The notes under the pieces were generated by a model. That model did no database searches. It was not told where the DNA came from and worked only from the letters and a program-made list of their open reading frames with translations. A stretch of 64,000 nucleotides of DNA, taken from contig NZ_PGFV01000001.1 of NCBI RefSeq assembly GCF_021023135.1, positions 558,001 through 622,000 of the forward strand. Direction: 5' to 3'. The DNA is from Brevibacterium sp. CCUG 69071 (GTDB lineage: Bacteria > Actinomycetota > Actinomycetes > Actinomycetales > Brevibacteriaceae). Shown piece by piece: positions 8,024-16,517 of this stretch (position 1 is the first letter of the stretch; the number at the start of each line of letters is the position of its first letter). A program made the translations under genes and the position numbers.

Positions 8024-9493
8024 ATGTCATCAAGCACCTCGACGACCGAGGCCGAGCGGAACGACACCCGGTTCTTCGGACATCCCCTTCCCCTCATGCA
8101 GCTCTTCAGCCTCGAGCTGTGGGAACGGTTCTCCTACTACGGGATGAACGGCATCCTCGCCCTCTACCTGTACTTCAAGGTCACCGACGGCGGACTGGGG
8201 ATGCCCCAGCCGACGGCCATCGGCATCGTCGGCGCCTACGGCGGTGCGGTCTTCCTCGCCACCATCCTCGGTGCATGGCTGGCGGACAGGCTCCTGGGCG
8301 CCGAGAAGATCCTGTTCTACTCCGCGATCATCATCATGGCCGGCCATATCTGCCTGGCCGTCATTCCTGGCTTCGGCGGAGTCGCCGCAGGCCTCATCCT
8401 CGTCGCACTCGGCTCGGGCGGGCTCAAGGCCAATGCCTCGGCACTCGTCGGCGAGCTCTACACCGAGAAGGACCCGCGTCGGGACGCCGGGTTCACGCTC
8501 TTCTACATGGGCGTCAACCTCGGCGCCTTCCTCGGACCGCTCATCACCGGACTCCTGCAGAAGGAGATCGGCTTCCACGTCGGCTTCGGTGCGGCCGCGG
8601 TCGGCATGGCGCTGGGCCTCATCATCTACGCCACGGGGCGGAAGAACCTGCCGGACGAATCGCGGGGAGCGGTCAACCCGCTGCCGACGTCGAAGCTCTA
8701 CCTGTTCCTGGGGGCCATCGTCCTCGCCGTCGTGCTCATCGTCGTCCTGTGGTTCTCCGGAGTCGTCAATCCGGAGAATCTCGACTGGTGGATCGCAGGC
8801 ATCTCCGCGGGCGCCGCGGCCTGCTACTTCATTGTCATGGGTGTGAGCCCGCAGACGAACGCCGAGGAACGCTCACGCGTTCTTGCGTTCATCCCCTTCT
8901 TCGTCACCTGCGTGGTCTTCTGGTCGCTGTACCAGCAGATCTTCGGCACACTCACCGCGTACTCCGACACCCAGATGAACCGTGTCATCTTCGGCTGGGA
9001 GATGCCGATCAACTGGCTCCAGCTGATTCCGCCGATCTTCGTCATCGCCTTCGCTCCCGTCTTCTCAGCGATCTGGTTCAAGCTAGGCACGCGACAGATC
9101 TCGACCCCGGTCAAGGCCGGCCTCTCGCTCATCCTCATCGGAATTGCGTTCCTGCTCTTCCTGCCGTTCGCGAACTCCGGCCCCCACGAGACGCCCCTGC
9201 TGTGGGTCGCTCTCATCCTGCTGCTGTTCGTCTTCGCCGAGCTCCTCATCTCGCCGATCGGTCTGTCCTTCTCCTCGAAGGTCGCTCCGAAGGTGTTCCA
9301 GTCGCAGATGATCGCGGTCTTCTTCCTCGCCTCCGGCGTGGGTACGGCGCTCTCGGGCGTCCTCGGCGGATACTACTCGGCAGACAACCAGACGCCGTAC
9401 TGGTCGTCGGTCGGTGCTGCGTCCATCGTGCTCGGACTCATCGCCCTGACCCTGACGAAGCCGATGCTCAAGGCCCTGCGCGGCATCCGCTGA
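8024..9493 (+). CDS. proton-dependent oligopeptide transporter (POT/PTR2 family)
   Basis: A 489-residue inner-membrane di/tripeptide:H+ symporter. It carries the family signatures ELWERFSYYG (ExxERFxYY, proton coupling) in the first helix and FYMGVNLGAFLGPLITG (PTR2 signature) around helix 5, with some 14 hydrophobic segments, as in bacterial DtpT proteins. I use the ATG at 8024 (MSSSTSTTEAERN); an in-frame TTG at 7964 would add 20 residues without homology. The gene is followed by a strong terminator and appears monocistronic. Import of peptides suits an organism growing on protein-rich substrates. Confidence 0.93.
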   Translation: MSSSTSTTEAERNDTRFFGHPLPLMQLFSLELWERFSYYGMNGILALYLYFKVTDGGLGMPQPTAIGIVGAYGGAVFLATILGAWLADRLLGAEKILFYSAIIIMAGHICLAVIPGFGGVAAGLILVALGSGGLKANASALVGELYTEKDPRRDAGFTLFYMGVNLGAFLGPLITGLLQKEIGFHVGFGAAAVGMALGLIIYATGRKNLPDESRGAVNPLPTSKLYLFLGAIVLAVVLIVVLWFSGVVNPENLDWWIAGISAGAAACYFIVMGVSPQTNAEERSRVLAFIPFFVTCVVFWSLYQQIFGTLTAYSDTQMNRVIFGWEMPINWLQLIPPIFVIAFAPVFSAIWFKLGTRQISTPVKAGLSLILIGIAFLLFLPFANSGPHETPLLWVALILLLFVFAELLISPIGLSFSSKVAPKVFQSQMIAVFFLASGVGTALSGVLGGYYSADNQTPYWSSVGAASIVLGLIALTLTKPMLKALRGIR

Positions 9494-9539
9494 TCCTGGA
9501 GCGGCTGCGGCCGCAGCCGATGATCTGCACCGCCGGAGA

Positions 9540-9574
9540 CGCCCTCGCTCACAGTTCGTGAGCGAGGGCGTTTT
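9540..9574 (+). terminator. rho-independent terminator of the POT gene
   Basis: A perfect 13-bp stem (9540-9552 with 9558-9570), five-base loop and TTTT directly after. It lies 46 bp downstream of the transporter stop. Confidence 0.9.
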
Positions 9575-9581
9575 CGTCGCT

Positions 9582-10439
9582 TCAGACGCCGATGAAGATC
9601 GGCAGCGCCTCGGGGTGATGGGCGTGGACGATAGTGAGGAAGACGAGGGCGTCGAAGAGCAGGTGCACGGTCACCGTGTACGGCAGCGACTTCGTGCGGG
9701 TGAAGATGAAGGCCTGCACCAGAGCGAAGGGGATCGTCAGCAGCGGCCCGATCGACCGGTAGCCGAGTTCCCACAGGAACGAGACGAAGATGATCGTGGT
9801 GAACACGTTGGCCGTCCAGAACGCGAAGTGCTTGCGCAGCAGGGCGAAGACCGTGCAGATGAAGAACAGCTCGTCCCAGATGCCGACGGCGTTGACCCCG
9901 AAGAAGAGCCGGATGATCTCCGACCAGTCGGTCAGCGGCGGCCAATTGAGGTAGACGCCGGTGCGCATGAAGTACTGCGGGAGAACCAGCCAGGCGACGA
10001 CAATGACGAAGCCCAACCAGGCCCATTCCAGTCGCGACCACGGCTGCCCGCGGCGCAGCGGAAAGACGATCGTGGTGTCTTTGAACCAGTACCTCGTGAT
10101 CAGCCAGGGGCCGATCACCACGGCCGAGAGCACGACGCCCATCCGGGCGATGTTCGACCAGGAGATGTCGGCTTCGACCGAGATCGAGGAGATCAGGCCC
10201 AGGCATCCGGCGATGACGCTGAGATCGCGTGCGAACTCCCGATCACTGACCCAGGCGATGACGAGCGAGACCGCCATCGGGATGTAGCCGAGAACCCGCA
10301 GCTCCGGGAAGGTGGTGCCAATGCCGAAGAGGAACAGCGCCGAGACCGCCAGCAATGCTGCCGCTCCACCCTGCCAGGAGAAGAGTCGGCGATGCGGTGA
10401 TTGGGCGGCGAGCGCTGTGTCCGTGTCCACCTTGCACAC
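9582..10439 (-). CDS. CPBP-family intramembrane protein (putative glutamic-type protease)
   Basis: A 285-residue polytopic membrane protein with about eight hydrophobic segments. The C-terminal half resembles the CPBP (Abi/Rce1-like) domain: a DELFF motif in helix context (GIWDELFFICTVFALLR) in place of the usual EExxxR, an aromatic segment FVSFLWELG, and HLLFDAL near the end. The first acidic residue is Asp and the expected Arg is shifted, so proteolytic activity is uncertain. Substrate and role are unknown. The gene is convergent with the POT transporter and divergent from moeA. Confidence 0.7.
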   Translation of the reverse strand: MCKVDTDTALAAQSPHRRLFSWQGGAAALLAVSALFLFGIGTTFPELRVLGYIPMAVSLVIAWVSDREFARDLSVIAGCLGLISSISVEADISWSNIARMGVVLSAVVIGPWLITRYWFKDTTIVFPLRRGQPWSRLEWAWLGFVIVVAWLVLPQYFMRTGVYLNWPPLTDWSEIIRLFFGVNAVGIWDELFFICTVFALLRKHFAFWTANVFTTIIFVSFLWELGYRSIGPLLTIPFALVQAFIFTRTKSLPYTVTVHLLFDALVFLTIVHAHHPEALPIFIGV

Positions 10440-10512
10440 TCTAGGGCACCGCGCCGTGAAACGAGGTGGACCTAACCCGTAGGATCGTCGGAGGAAGAGG
10501 GAAAGGACGTCA

Positions 10513-11742
10513 TTGGACCCCGAGGACTACAGCGACACCATCGCCGATCTGGCACCCCGTCGGGGGACCGAGACGATTCCGGTGACCACAGCGATCGGTC
10601 GTGTCACCGCCGGAGATGTGATCGCCCAGACCCCCATGCCCGCCTTCGCCACCTCGGCGATGGATGGTTTCGCCCTCGACTCAGCCGGCCTCGCATCCGC
10701 CGCCGCGGGGATACGGGTGGACGTGCGCGGTGACATTCCCGCAGGACATCGACCGGTCCCGCTGCGGCCGGGCTCAGCGGTCCGGGTGATGACCGGTGCC
10801 CAGGTCCCCACCGGCGCCGAGGCGGTGGTGCCCGTCGAATGCACCGATGCCTCCCCGACCGGCGAGGTTCCCTCGAGCATCCGGGTCACGGAGCTCTCGG
10901 ACCGTCTGCGACCAGGGTGGAACATCAAAGCGGTGGGGGAGGACACCGAGGTCGGGGACACGGTCATCGCCGCCGGTGCCCGCCTGAGCGCCGCCGGCAT
11001 CGGGACCCTCGTGATGCTCGGACATGAGAGCGTCGAGGTCGAGCGGCCGGTGCGGATCGGACTCGTCATCACCGGGGACGAATTGCGATCGAAGCCGTAT
11101 ACACCTGCGTTCGCCGCGGTCGGGGAGCCTGCTTCGGTCGTCGACGGCCGGGAGCCCACCCCGCTGATCCACAACTCCAATCTGCCGATGCTCTCCGCGG
11201 CCGTCTCCGCCGCGGGGGCGGTGCCCATCGAACGCAGCTGCGGAGACGATCCTGCACAGCTGTTGGACATCCTCGGCGAGCTGAGTGAGCGGGTCGATCT
11301 CATCATCACCACCGGCGGCATCAGTGCCGGGGCGTACGAGGTGGTCCGACAGGGCCTCGAAGGCGGACGGTCGACATTCCATCACTTGGCGCTGCGGCCG
11401 GGGGGACCGCAGGGTCACGGACAATTCGACGGCGTCCCGCTGCTGCATTTCCCCGGCACACCCGCCGGTGCGTTCCTGTCCTTCCACCTCTTCGCCGTCT
11501 CCCTGCTGGCCGCACGGCCCCTGCGGGAGCGGTGGCGGAAGGCGGTCTTCGCTGGTCCCGAATTGTCAGGCATCACCAAGGGGGTCACTCTGATCCCGGG
11601 CGGCTACACCGCGGGGGGAGGGGTCGTGAGGACTCCGCGCTCACGCCTGCGTGACTATTCGGGTGCAGACGTCATCATCCGCATCCCGCGGAGCACAGCC
11701 GAAGTGTATCCGGGAGACATCGTCGACGTCCTCGAGTGCTGA
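10513..11742 (+). CDS. moeA: molybdopterin molybdenumtransferase MoeA (copy 1)
   Basis: Inserts molybdenum into adenylylated molybdopterin, the last common step of cofactor synthesis. At 409 residues it has the MoeA domains in order: N-terminal region with SAMDGFALD, the beta-rich domain with VRVMTGAQVPTGA, the MogA-like fold with LVITGDE, ITTGGISAGAYEVV and RPGGPQGHGQ, and a C-terminal domain (from about 335). The start is a TTG at 10513, supported by AAAGGA five bases away. MoeZ follows after 17 bp. A second moeA lies 3 kb downstream. Confidence 0.92.
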   Translation: MDPEDYSDTIADLAPRRGTETIPVTTAIGRVTAGDVIAQTPMPAFATSAMDGFALDSAGLASAAAGIRVDVRGDIPAGHRPVPLRPGSAVRVMTGAQVPTGAEAVVPVECTDASPTGEVPSSIRVTELSDRLRPGWNIKAVGEDTEVGDTVIAAGARLSAAGIGTLVMLGHESVEVERPVRIGLVITGDELRSKPYTPAFAAVGEPASVVDGREPTPLIHNSNLPMLSAAVSAAGAVPIERSCGDDPAQLLDILGELSERVDLIITTGGISAGAYEVVRQGLEGGRSTFHHLALRPGGPQGHGQFDGVPLLHFPGTPAGAFLSFHLFAVSLLAARPLRERWRKAVFAGPELSGITKGVTLIPGGYTAGGGVVRTPRSRLRDYSGADVIIRIPRSTAEVYPGDIVDVLEC

Positions 11743-11759
11743 GCGGCCGAAGAACTAGG

Positions 11760-12941
11760 ATGGAGGACATGTCAGACCAGGGACACGCCGCCGACGGCCG
11801 GGCACGCTATGCCCGGCAGATCCGCCTCGCCGGTTTCGGCGCAGAGGCACAGCGAACCCTGCTCAACTCACACGTGCTCGTCATCGGAGCTGGGGGACTC
11901 GGCGCCCCGGTGCTCAGCTACCTCACCGCGGCCGGGGTCGGCCGAATCACCGTCGTCGACCCTGACGTGGTGGAGCTGAGCAATCTGCACCGGCAGGTGA
12001 TCCATTCCGAGGCCGGTCTGGGCGAACGCAAGGTCGACTCCGCCCGCCGGCATCTGCAGGGACTGAACTCGAGCATCGAGATCCGCACTAACCCGACGTT
12101 GCTGACCACGGACAACGCCCTCGACCTCATCGGGGAAGCCGATATCGTCGTCGACGGCAGCGACAACTTCGCGACGCGGTATCTGAGCAACGACGCCTGC
12201 GAGATCCTCGGCCGCCCGCTCGTCTGGGGCACCATCCTCGGCTTCGACGGGCAGCTTGCCGTCTTCGACGCCGCCGGTGGCAATGCCACGCTGCGGGACC
12301 TCTATCCGGTCGTCCCCGCACCGGGCAGCGTCCCCGACTGCGCGACCGCCGGAGTCCTCGGCCCCCTGTGCGGCAGCATCGGATCGGCCATGGCCATGGA
12401 GACGGTGAAGATGCTCACCGGAATCGGCACGCCGCTGATCAACGCGGTCATGGTGCACAGCAGCCTCGACGCGAGTTGGGAGAGAGTGCCCGTGGGCCGC
12501 AACCCCGCCCGTGCGGCCGTCACGGACCTGCGCGATCACCGCGGCGACTATGACCACCTCGGCGAGTTCGACGCGCTGACGACCGAGGCCACGACAGCAG
12601 CGCCAGAGCCCACGGTGGCAGCCGACCCCGAGGCCCCAACGACGAACACGCCCCCGAACCTGGGGCCGGCAGTGATCAGGTGGGAGCAGCTGGAGCAGGA
12701 CACGGTGATCATCGACATCCGCGAGGACGATGAGGCCTCGGCCGGACGCGTACCCGGGGCGAAGCACCTGCCCATGGACGCACTTCTCGCCGATCCGGAA
12801 CCGAACCTCGCCCACGACCACGTGGCGCTCTACTGCCGCTCGGGGGTGCGGTCATCGACGGCGGCGGCCCAGCTGCGCAAGCGCGGATACGATGTCAGCT
12901 CGATCAGCGGCGGCTACCTCGCCTACCTCTCACGGGGCTGA
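11760..12941 (+). CDS. moeZ: MoeZ: MoeB/ThiF-type adenylyltransferase with rhodanese domain
   Basis: Activates the C-terminal Gly of MoaD-like sulfur carriers by adenylation and passes sulfur to it. Residues 1-250 are the E1-like domain with the nucleotide loop GAGGLGAPVLSYL, R-finger region NLHRQV and the Cys of DCATAGVLGPLCG; a Pro/Thr-rich linker (about 280-315) leads to a rhodanese domain whose active Cys is in YCRSGVRSS. It lacks the CxxC zinc pairs of E. coli MoeB, as actinobacterial MoeZ proteins do. The start is uncertain: ATG at 11760 (MEDMSDQG) or ATG at 11769; GGAGG sits between them, too near the second. MoaD is encoded convergently 47 bp away. Confidence 0.92.
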   Translation: MEDMSDQGHAADGRARYARQIRLAGFGAEAQRTLLNSHVLVIGAGGLGAPVLSYLTAAGVGRITVVDPDVVELSNLHRQVIHSEAGLGERKVDSARRHLQGLNSSIEIRTNPTLLTTDNALDLIGEADIVVDGSDNFATRYLSNDACEILGRPLVWGTILGFDGQLAVFDAAGGNATLRDLYPVVPAPGSVPDCATAGVLGPLCGSIGSAMAMETVKMLTGIGTPLINAVMVHSSLDASWERVPVGRNPARAAVTDLRDHRGDYDHLGEFDALTTEATTAAPEPTVAADPEAPTTNTPPNLGPAVIRWEQLEQDTVIIDIREDDEASAGRVPGAKHLPMDALLADPEPNLAHDHVALYCRSGVRSSTAAAQLRKRGYDVSSISGGYLAYLSRG

Positions 12942-12988
12942 AGCAATCACAAACCTGATGCGCTGACGCCGCTCAAACGGCAGGTGCC

Positions 12989-13234
12989 TCAGCCTCCCGC
13001 GAAGGGCGGGAGCACATCGACGGTGTCGCCGTCGGACAGAGCCGCCGCATAATCGGTGGCGGCCACCGAATTGATGAGGAAGCTCGATCGTGAGAGCACT
13101 GTCGCCGCCTGCTGATCGGCCCCCTCAGTGAGCAGTGCCACGAGTTCGTCGACGGACCCGGCCTGCAGGCGCGACTCCCGGGTGCCGAAGGCCTCTCGGG
13201 CCGCGGCGAAGAAGCGGACGCTGATCTCTGGCAC
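12989..13234 (-). CDS. moaD: MoaD small subunit of molybdopterin synthase (ubiquitin-like)
   Basis: An 81-residue beta-grasp sulfur carrier ending in the required Gly-Gly (LPPFAGG), which is thiocarboxylated by MoeZ and donates sulfur to precursor Z together with MoaE. The start is a GTG directly after the moaA stop codon (TAA-GTG), with GGAGG four bases before it, so translation is coupled to moaA. MoaE, its partner, is encoded on the other strand in the same cluster. Confidence 0.92.
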   Translation of the reverse strand: MPEISVRFFAAAREAFGTRESRLQAGSVDELVALLTEGADQQAATVLSRSSFLINSVAATDYAAALSDGDTVDVLPPFAGG

Positions 13235-14323
13235 TTATCCTCCGATGGCGCTCATGGGTCGTTGGGGCTGCTGGAAGTCTGCGGTGTCCATCCCGTGTCC
13301 GGCGAGCTTCTTCCAGTGCGCGCCCTTCCACAGGTTCGCGATCGCCTCATCGTCGGCCCCGGACCGCATCGCCGTGAGCAGATCGACCTCGATGTGGGAG
13401 AACAGGCAGGTGCGCACCCGCCCTTCGGCGGTGAGTCGGGTGCGGGTGCAGTCGGCGCAGAAGGGTCTGGTCACCGAGGCGATGATTCCGACATCTCCGA
13501 GGATCGTGTCCGGAGCGGAGCGGGAAGCGACCCTGAACTTCTCGGCCGGGGCTCCGTTTCGCGGCGCCGAATCCGGGGTGAGGATGAACTCGGGTTCGAG
13601 GAGGGCGAAGATGTCGGCAGCGGTGATCATCGACGAACGCTGCCAGGAGTGTCCGGCATCGAGCGGCATCTGCTCGATGAAACGCAGACTCAAGCCCCGC
13701 TCGAGGCACCACCGCAGCAGCTCGGGAGCCTGCTGGTCATTGATTCCCGGCAGCAGCACGGCATTGATCTTGACCGGATCGAGACCGGCATCCTGCGCCC
13801 CCTGGATGCCCTCGAGCACCCGGTTGAGGAACGGGCGGCGGGCGATCTCTTCGAAAGTCGCGGCATCGACCGTGTCGAGGGAGACGTTGATCCGATCGAG
13901 ACCCGCCTCGCGCAGCTTCGGGGCCCGCTTGTCCAGACCGATCGCATTCGTCGTCAGAGCGATGTTCGGCCGCGGTTCGAGGGCGGCGACCCCGGAGATG
14001 ATCTCGGTGATGTCCTTGCGGGTCAGCGGCTCCCCACCGGTGAAGCGAATCTGATCGACACCGAACTTCTCAACCCCGATGCGCGCGAACCGCACGATCT
14101 CCGCAGCTGACATCGCGGCATCGCGAGACATGAACTCCACGCCTTCTTCGGGCATGCAGTAGGTGCAGCGGAGGTTGCAGAAATCGGTCAATGAGATGCG
14201 CATGTCGCGGGCTCGCCGCCCGAAGGTGTCGAGCAGCGAATCCTCATTGTGAGCGGTGAAGGAATCTCCGGGGTCGACCGTCGGAGTTCGCAGCACCGGC
14301 ATCGGCAGGCTGATCTTCCGCAT
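13235..14323 (-). CDS. moaA: GTP 3',8-cyclase MoaA
   Basis: Radical-SAM enzyme for the first step of molybdopterin synthesis (GTP to 3',8-cyclo-GTP). Of 362 residues, Cys49, Cys53 and Cys56 (CNLRCTYC) bind the N-terminal 4Fe-4S cluster; the C-terminal cluster is held by FCADCTRTRL and the Cys of VRTCLFS; the protein ends in the family's Gly-Gly. The ATG at 14321-14323 has AAGGAGG eight bases upstream. The frame stays open far upstream opposite the second moeA, but that part is not MoaA-like. It forms a two-gene unit with moaD, divergent from moeA copy 2 with only 42 bp between the starts. Confidence 0.95.
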   Translation of the reverse strand: MRKISLPMPVLRTPTVDPGDSFTAHNEDSLLDTFGRRARDMRISLTDFCNLRCTYCMPEEGVEFMSRDAAMSAAEIVRFARIGVEKFGVDQIRFTGGEPLTRKDITEIISGVAALEPRPNIALTTNAIGLDKRAPKLREAGLDRINVSLDTVDAATFEEIARRPFLNRVLEGIQGAQDAGLDPVKINAVLLPGINDQQAPELLRWCLERGLSLRFIEQMPLDAGHSWQRSSMITAADIFALLEPEFILTPDSAPRNGAPAEKFRVASRSAPDTILGDVGIIASVTRPFCADCTRTRLTAEGRVRTCLFSHIEVDLLTAMRSGADDEAIANLWKGAHWKKLAGHGMDTADFQQPQRPMSAIGG

Positions 14324-14353
14324 TGCCTGTTCCTCCTTGAAAACCTGTGTCGC

Positions 14354-14365
14354 TATCATCGTCCC
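14354..14365 (+). promoter_or_regulatory. -10 element placing moeA copy 2 on a leaderless transcript
   Basis: TATCAT (14354-14359) lies six bases before the ATG at 14366, so a transcript starting seven bases after the hexamer would begin at the start codon. No ribosome binding site is present. The -35 position (14331-14336) is a poor match and overlaps the moaA ribosome binding site. Confidence 0.45.
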
Positions 14366-15631
14366 ATGACTACTCCGATCATGCATCGTTCGCGAGTCCT
14401 TGAGACGATCGCTCCACTCCTCGAAACCCGGTCGACGCCGATCGGGGACCTCCTCGATGCGCCCAGACTGCTCACCGAGGACGTAGAGTCGGCGATCGAC
14501 GTTCCCGGCTTCGACAATTCGAGCATGGACGGTTATGCGGTGGCGACCGCGACACTTGAGCAGGCCCCGCAGGAGCACCGCACCCGTCCGGACGGTTCGC
14601 GGACGCTCGTGATCGGCCCGATCCCCGTCGCCGGGCGGGTCGCCGCCGGTGCACGGGGCGCCGAGGTGGCGGCGGGCACGGCCGTCGAGATCATGACCGG
14701 GGCGCCTCTGCCGGCGGGCACGGACACCGTGATCAGAATCGAGGACACCGAACCGGGAGCCTTCGAGTCTTCCGAGATCACGGTGGCGGTGCCGGCCGCA
14801 GGCGGCCTCCCACAGCTCGGAAGCTTCGTCCGGGCCCGCGGCAGCGATGTCCGGTCCGGACAACGAGTGCTCAGCAAAGGAACTCGGCTGACGCCGGCCC
14901 ACCTCGGCGTGGCCGCGTCCTGCGGAATCCGGGAGCTGCCCGTGCTGGCGCTGCCGCGGGTGCTCGTGGTCAGCACCGGGGATGAGATCCTCGCCGAGGC
15001 GGCCGCCGGCATTCACGACGCGAATTCGGTCACGCTCACCGCCGCACTGCGCCGCCTCGGCGTCGAGGTCGAGATCCTCCGGGTGCCCGATGACCCGGGC
15101 CTGCTGCTCGAGCGAGTGCGGCAGACCACGGCCGAGCTCGTCATCTCCACCGGCGGCATCTCCAAGGGCGCCTACGAGGTCGTCAAGCTCGCCGCCGCGG
15201 CCGATCCCGGGTCGTCGATGGTCTTCGATCCCATCACCATGCAGCCCGGGGGACCGCAGGGCTGCGGTCGTCTGGCAGATCGTCCCTGGGTGGCGCTGCC
15301 GGGCAATCCGGTCAGCACGCTCATCAGCTTTGAGATGTTCATCCGTCCGGCCCTGTTGGGCCTGGGCACGGACGACGACCCGCGCGAGGTCGAATTCCAC
15401 CGACTGCCCAACGGACTCGACGAGCCTCCGCCCGCCGGCAAGCTCCAAGTCAGGCGGGCGCGTCTGAGCGCCGATGGTCTCGTCTTGGTCGGCGGTTCCC
15501 GCTCGCATCTGCTGGGCAACTATGCCCTCAGCGACCGTCTCCTGTTCGTCCCGGCGGGATATCCGCATCACGACCCCGCCGACCCCTTCGCTCCGGTGGA
15601 CGATATGCTGAGGACGTGGAAGATCGAATGA
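14366..15631 (+). CDS. moeA: molybdopterin molybdenumtransferase MoeA (copy 2)
   Basis: A second MoeA of 421 residues with the same domain order as copy 1: NSSMDGYAV, VEIMTGAPLPAG, VVSTGDEI, ISTGGISKGAYEVV, QPGGPQGCG and ALPGNPVSTLISFE. The GNP loop, poorly kept in copy 1 (FPGTP), is intact here, so this copy looks the more typical MoeA. It leads the plus-strand run moeA-moaC-moaE-regulator, and its stop overlaps the moaC start (ATGA). I chose the ATG at 14366 over one at 14381 because it sits just behind a -10-like hexamer. Confidence 0.93.
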   Translation: MTTPIMHRSRVLETIAPLLETRSTPIGDLLDAPRLLTEDVESAIDVPGFDNSSMDGYAVATATLEQAPQEHRTRPDGSRTLVIGPIPVAGRVAAGARGAEVAAGTAVEIMTGAPLPAGTDTVIRIEDTEPGAFESSEITVAVPAAGGLPQLGSFVRARGSDVRSGQRVLSKGTRLTPAHLGVAASCGIRELPVLALPRVLVVSTGDEILAEAAAGIHDANSVTLTAALRRLGVEVEILRVPDDPGLLLERVRQTTAELVISTGGISKGAYEVVKLAAAADPGSSMVFDPITMQPGGPQGCGRLADRPWVALPGNPVSTLISFEMFIRPALLGLGTDDDPREVEFHRLPNGLDEPPPAGKLQVRRARLSADGLVLVGGSRSHLLGNYALSDRLLFVPAGYPHHDPADPFAPVDDMLRTWKIE

Positions 15632-16098
15632 CGCTCTCGCACGTCGATGAGTCCGGAACAGCCCAGATGGTCGACGTCGGAGACAAGGATGTGAGCCGAC
15701 GCCGAGCCGTGGCCACCGCCCTGATCACCACGCGTGCCGAGGTCATCGACATGATCGCCGAGGCGGGCCTGCCCAAGGGCGATGCCCTGCCCGTGGCGAG
15801 GATCGCCGCGGTGATGGGGGCCAAACGCACGAGCGATCTCATCCCCCTGTGCCACCCCCTGCCGCTGACGGGCATCGACGTCGACTTCGAACTGCTCGAG
15901 ACCGGTGTGCGCATCACCGGAGCGGTGAAGACCGTTGCCAAGACCGGGGTCGAGATGGAGGCGCTGACGGCCGTGTCCGTGGCTGCGCTGACGATCTTCG
16001 ACATGATCAAGGCCGTGGACAATCGGGCCGTCATCGGCGACATCAAGGTCATCGAGAAGTCCGGGGGCCGCAGCGGCGATTGGATCCGAGAAGCATGA
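15628..16098 (+). CDS. moaC: cyclic pyranopterin monophosphate synthase MoaC
   Basis: Converts 3',8-cyclo-GTP to cyclic pyranopterin monophosphate. The 156-residue protein has the family blocks LIPLCHPLPLTGIDV, GVEMEALTAVSVAALTIFDM and the catalytic Lys region KAVDNRAVIGDIKVIEKSGG. The ATG at 15628 overlaps the moeA stop as ATGA and has GGAAG five bases upstream; a GTG at 15616 is the alternative. Its own stop overlaps the moaE start, so moeA, moaC and moaE are coupled in one operon. Confidence 0.95.
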   Translation: MTLSHVDESGTAQMVDVGDKDVSRRRAVATALITTRAEVIDMIAEAGLPKGDALPVARIAAVMGAKRTSDLIPLCHPLPLTGIDVDFELLETGVRITGAVKTVAKTGVEMEALTAVSVAALTIFDMIKAVDNRAVIGDIKVIEKSGGRSGDWIREA

Positions 16099-16517
16099 GC
16101 GTCATCCGCGCCGACGTCGTCGAGACCCCGATCAGCACCGAATCCCTCGAACCCGAGGTCGTCACCGACACCTGCGGAGCCGCTGTCAGCTTCTCCGGAA
16201 TCATCCGCAACCACGACGGGGGACGGTCCGTCCGCGGGCTCAGCTACGAATCGCATCCGCTGGCCGGAGACCAGATCGCCGAGGTGGCTGCGCGGATCGC
16301 CGCCGCCCACCCCGAGGTGCGACTGGCGGTGTCCCACCGGGTGGGCGCCCTGGAGATCGGCGACGTCGCCCTGGCCGCAGTCGTCGCCTCGGCCCATCGG
16401 AAGGATTCCTTCGCCGCGTGCGCCGAACTCATCGACGAGGTCAAGGCCGAGGTCGCGATCTGGAAGCACCAGCACTTCACCGACGGCACCGAAGAATGGG
16501 TGGGAGCACTCGAATGA
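16095..16517 (+). CDS. moaE: molybdopterin synthase catalytic subunit MoaE
   Basis: Large subunit that, with thiocarboxylated MoaD, turns cyclic pyranopterin into molybdopterin. Diagnostic segments are FSGIIRNHDGG, LSYESHPLA, VSHRVGALEIGD, VASAHRKDSF, and the active-site Lys region EVKAEVAIWKHQHF near the C-terminus. Size (140 aa) is normal. The ATG overlaps the moaC stop (ATGA), and its stop overlaps the ATG of the HTH-TOBE gene in the same way. Confidence 0.95.
   Translation: MSVIRADVVETPISTESLEPEVVTDTCGAAVSFSGIIRNHDGGRSVRGLSYESHPLAGDQIAEVAARIAAAHPEVRLAVSHRVGALEIGDVALAAVVASAHRKDSFAACAELIDEVKAEVAIWKHQHFTDGTEEWVGALE

Noticed and set aside
8119..9561. A 480-codon frame overlapping the POT transporter in another phase
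   Set aside because: Translation is rich in Arg/His/Pro and without hydrophobic segments; the transporter frame carries the ExxERFxYY and PTR2 signatures.
14324..15571. Long minus-strand open frame continuing upstream from moaA
   Set aside because: It is the antisense of moeA copy 2; moaA has a clear ATG with AAGGAGG at 14321-14323 and the extension has no MoaA-like sequence.
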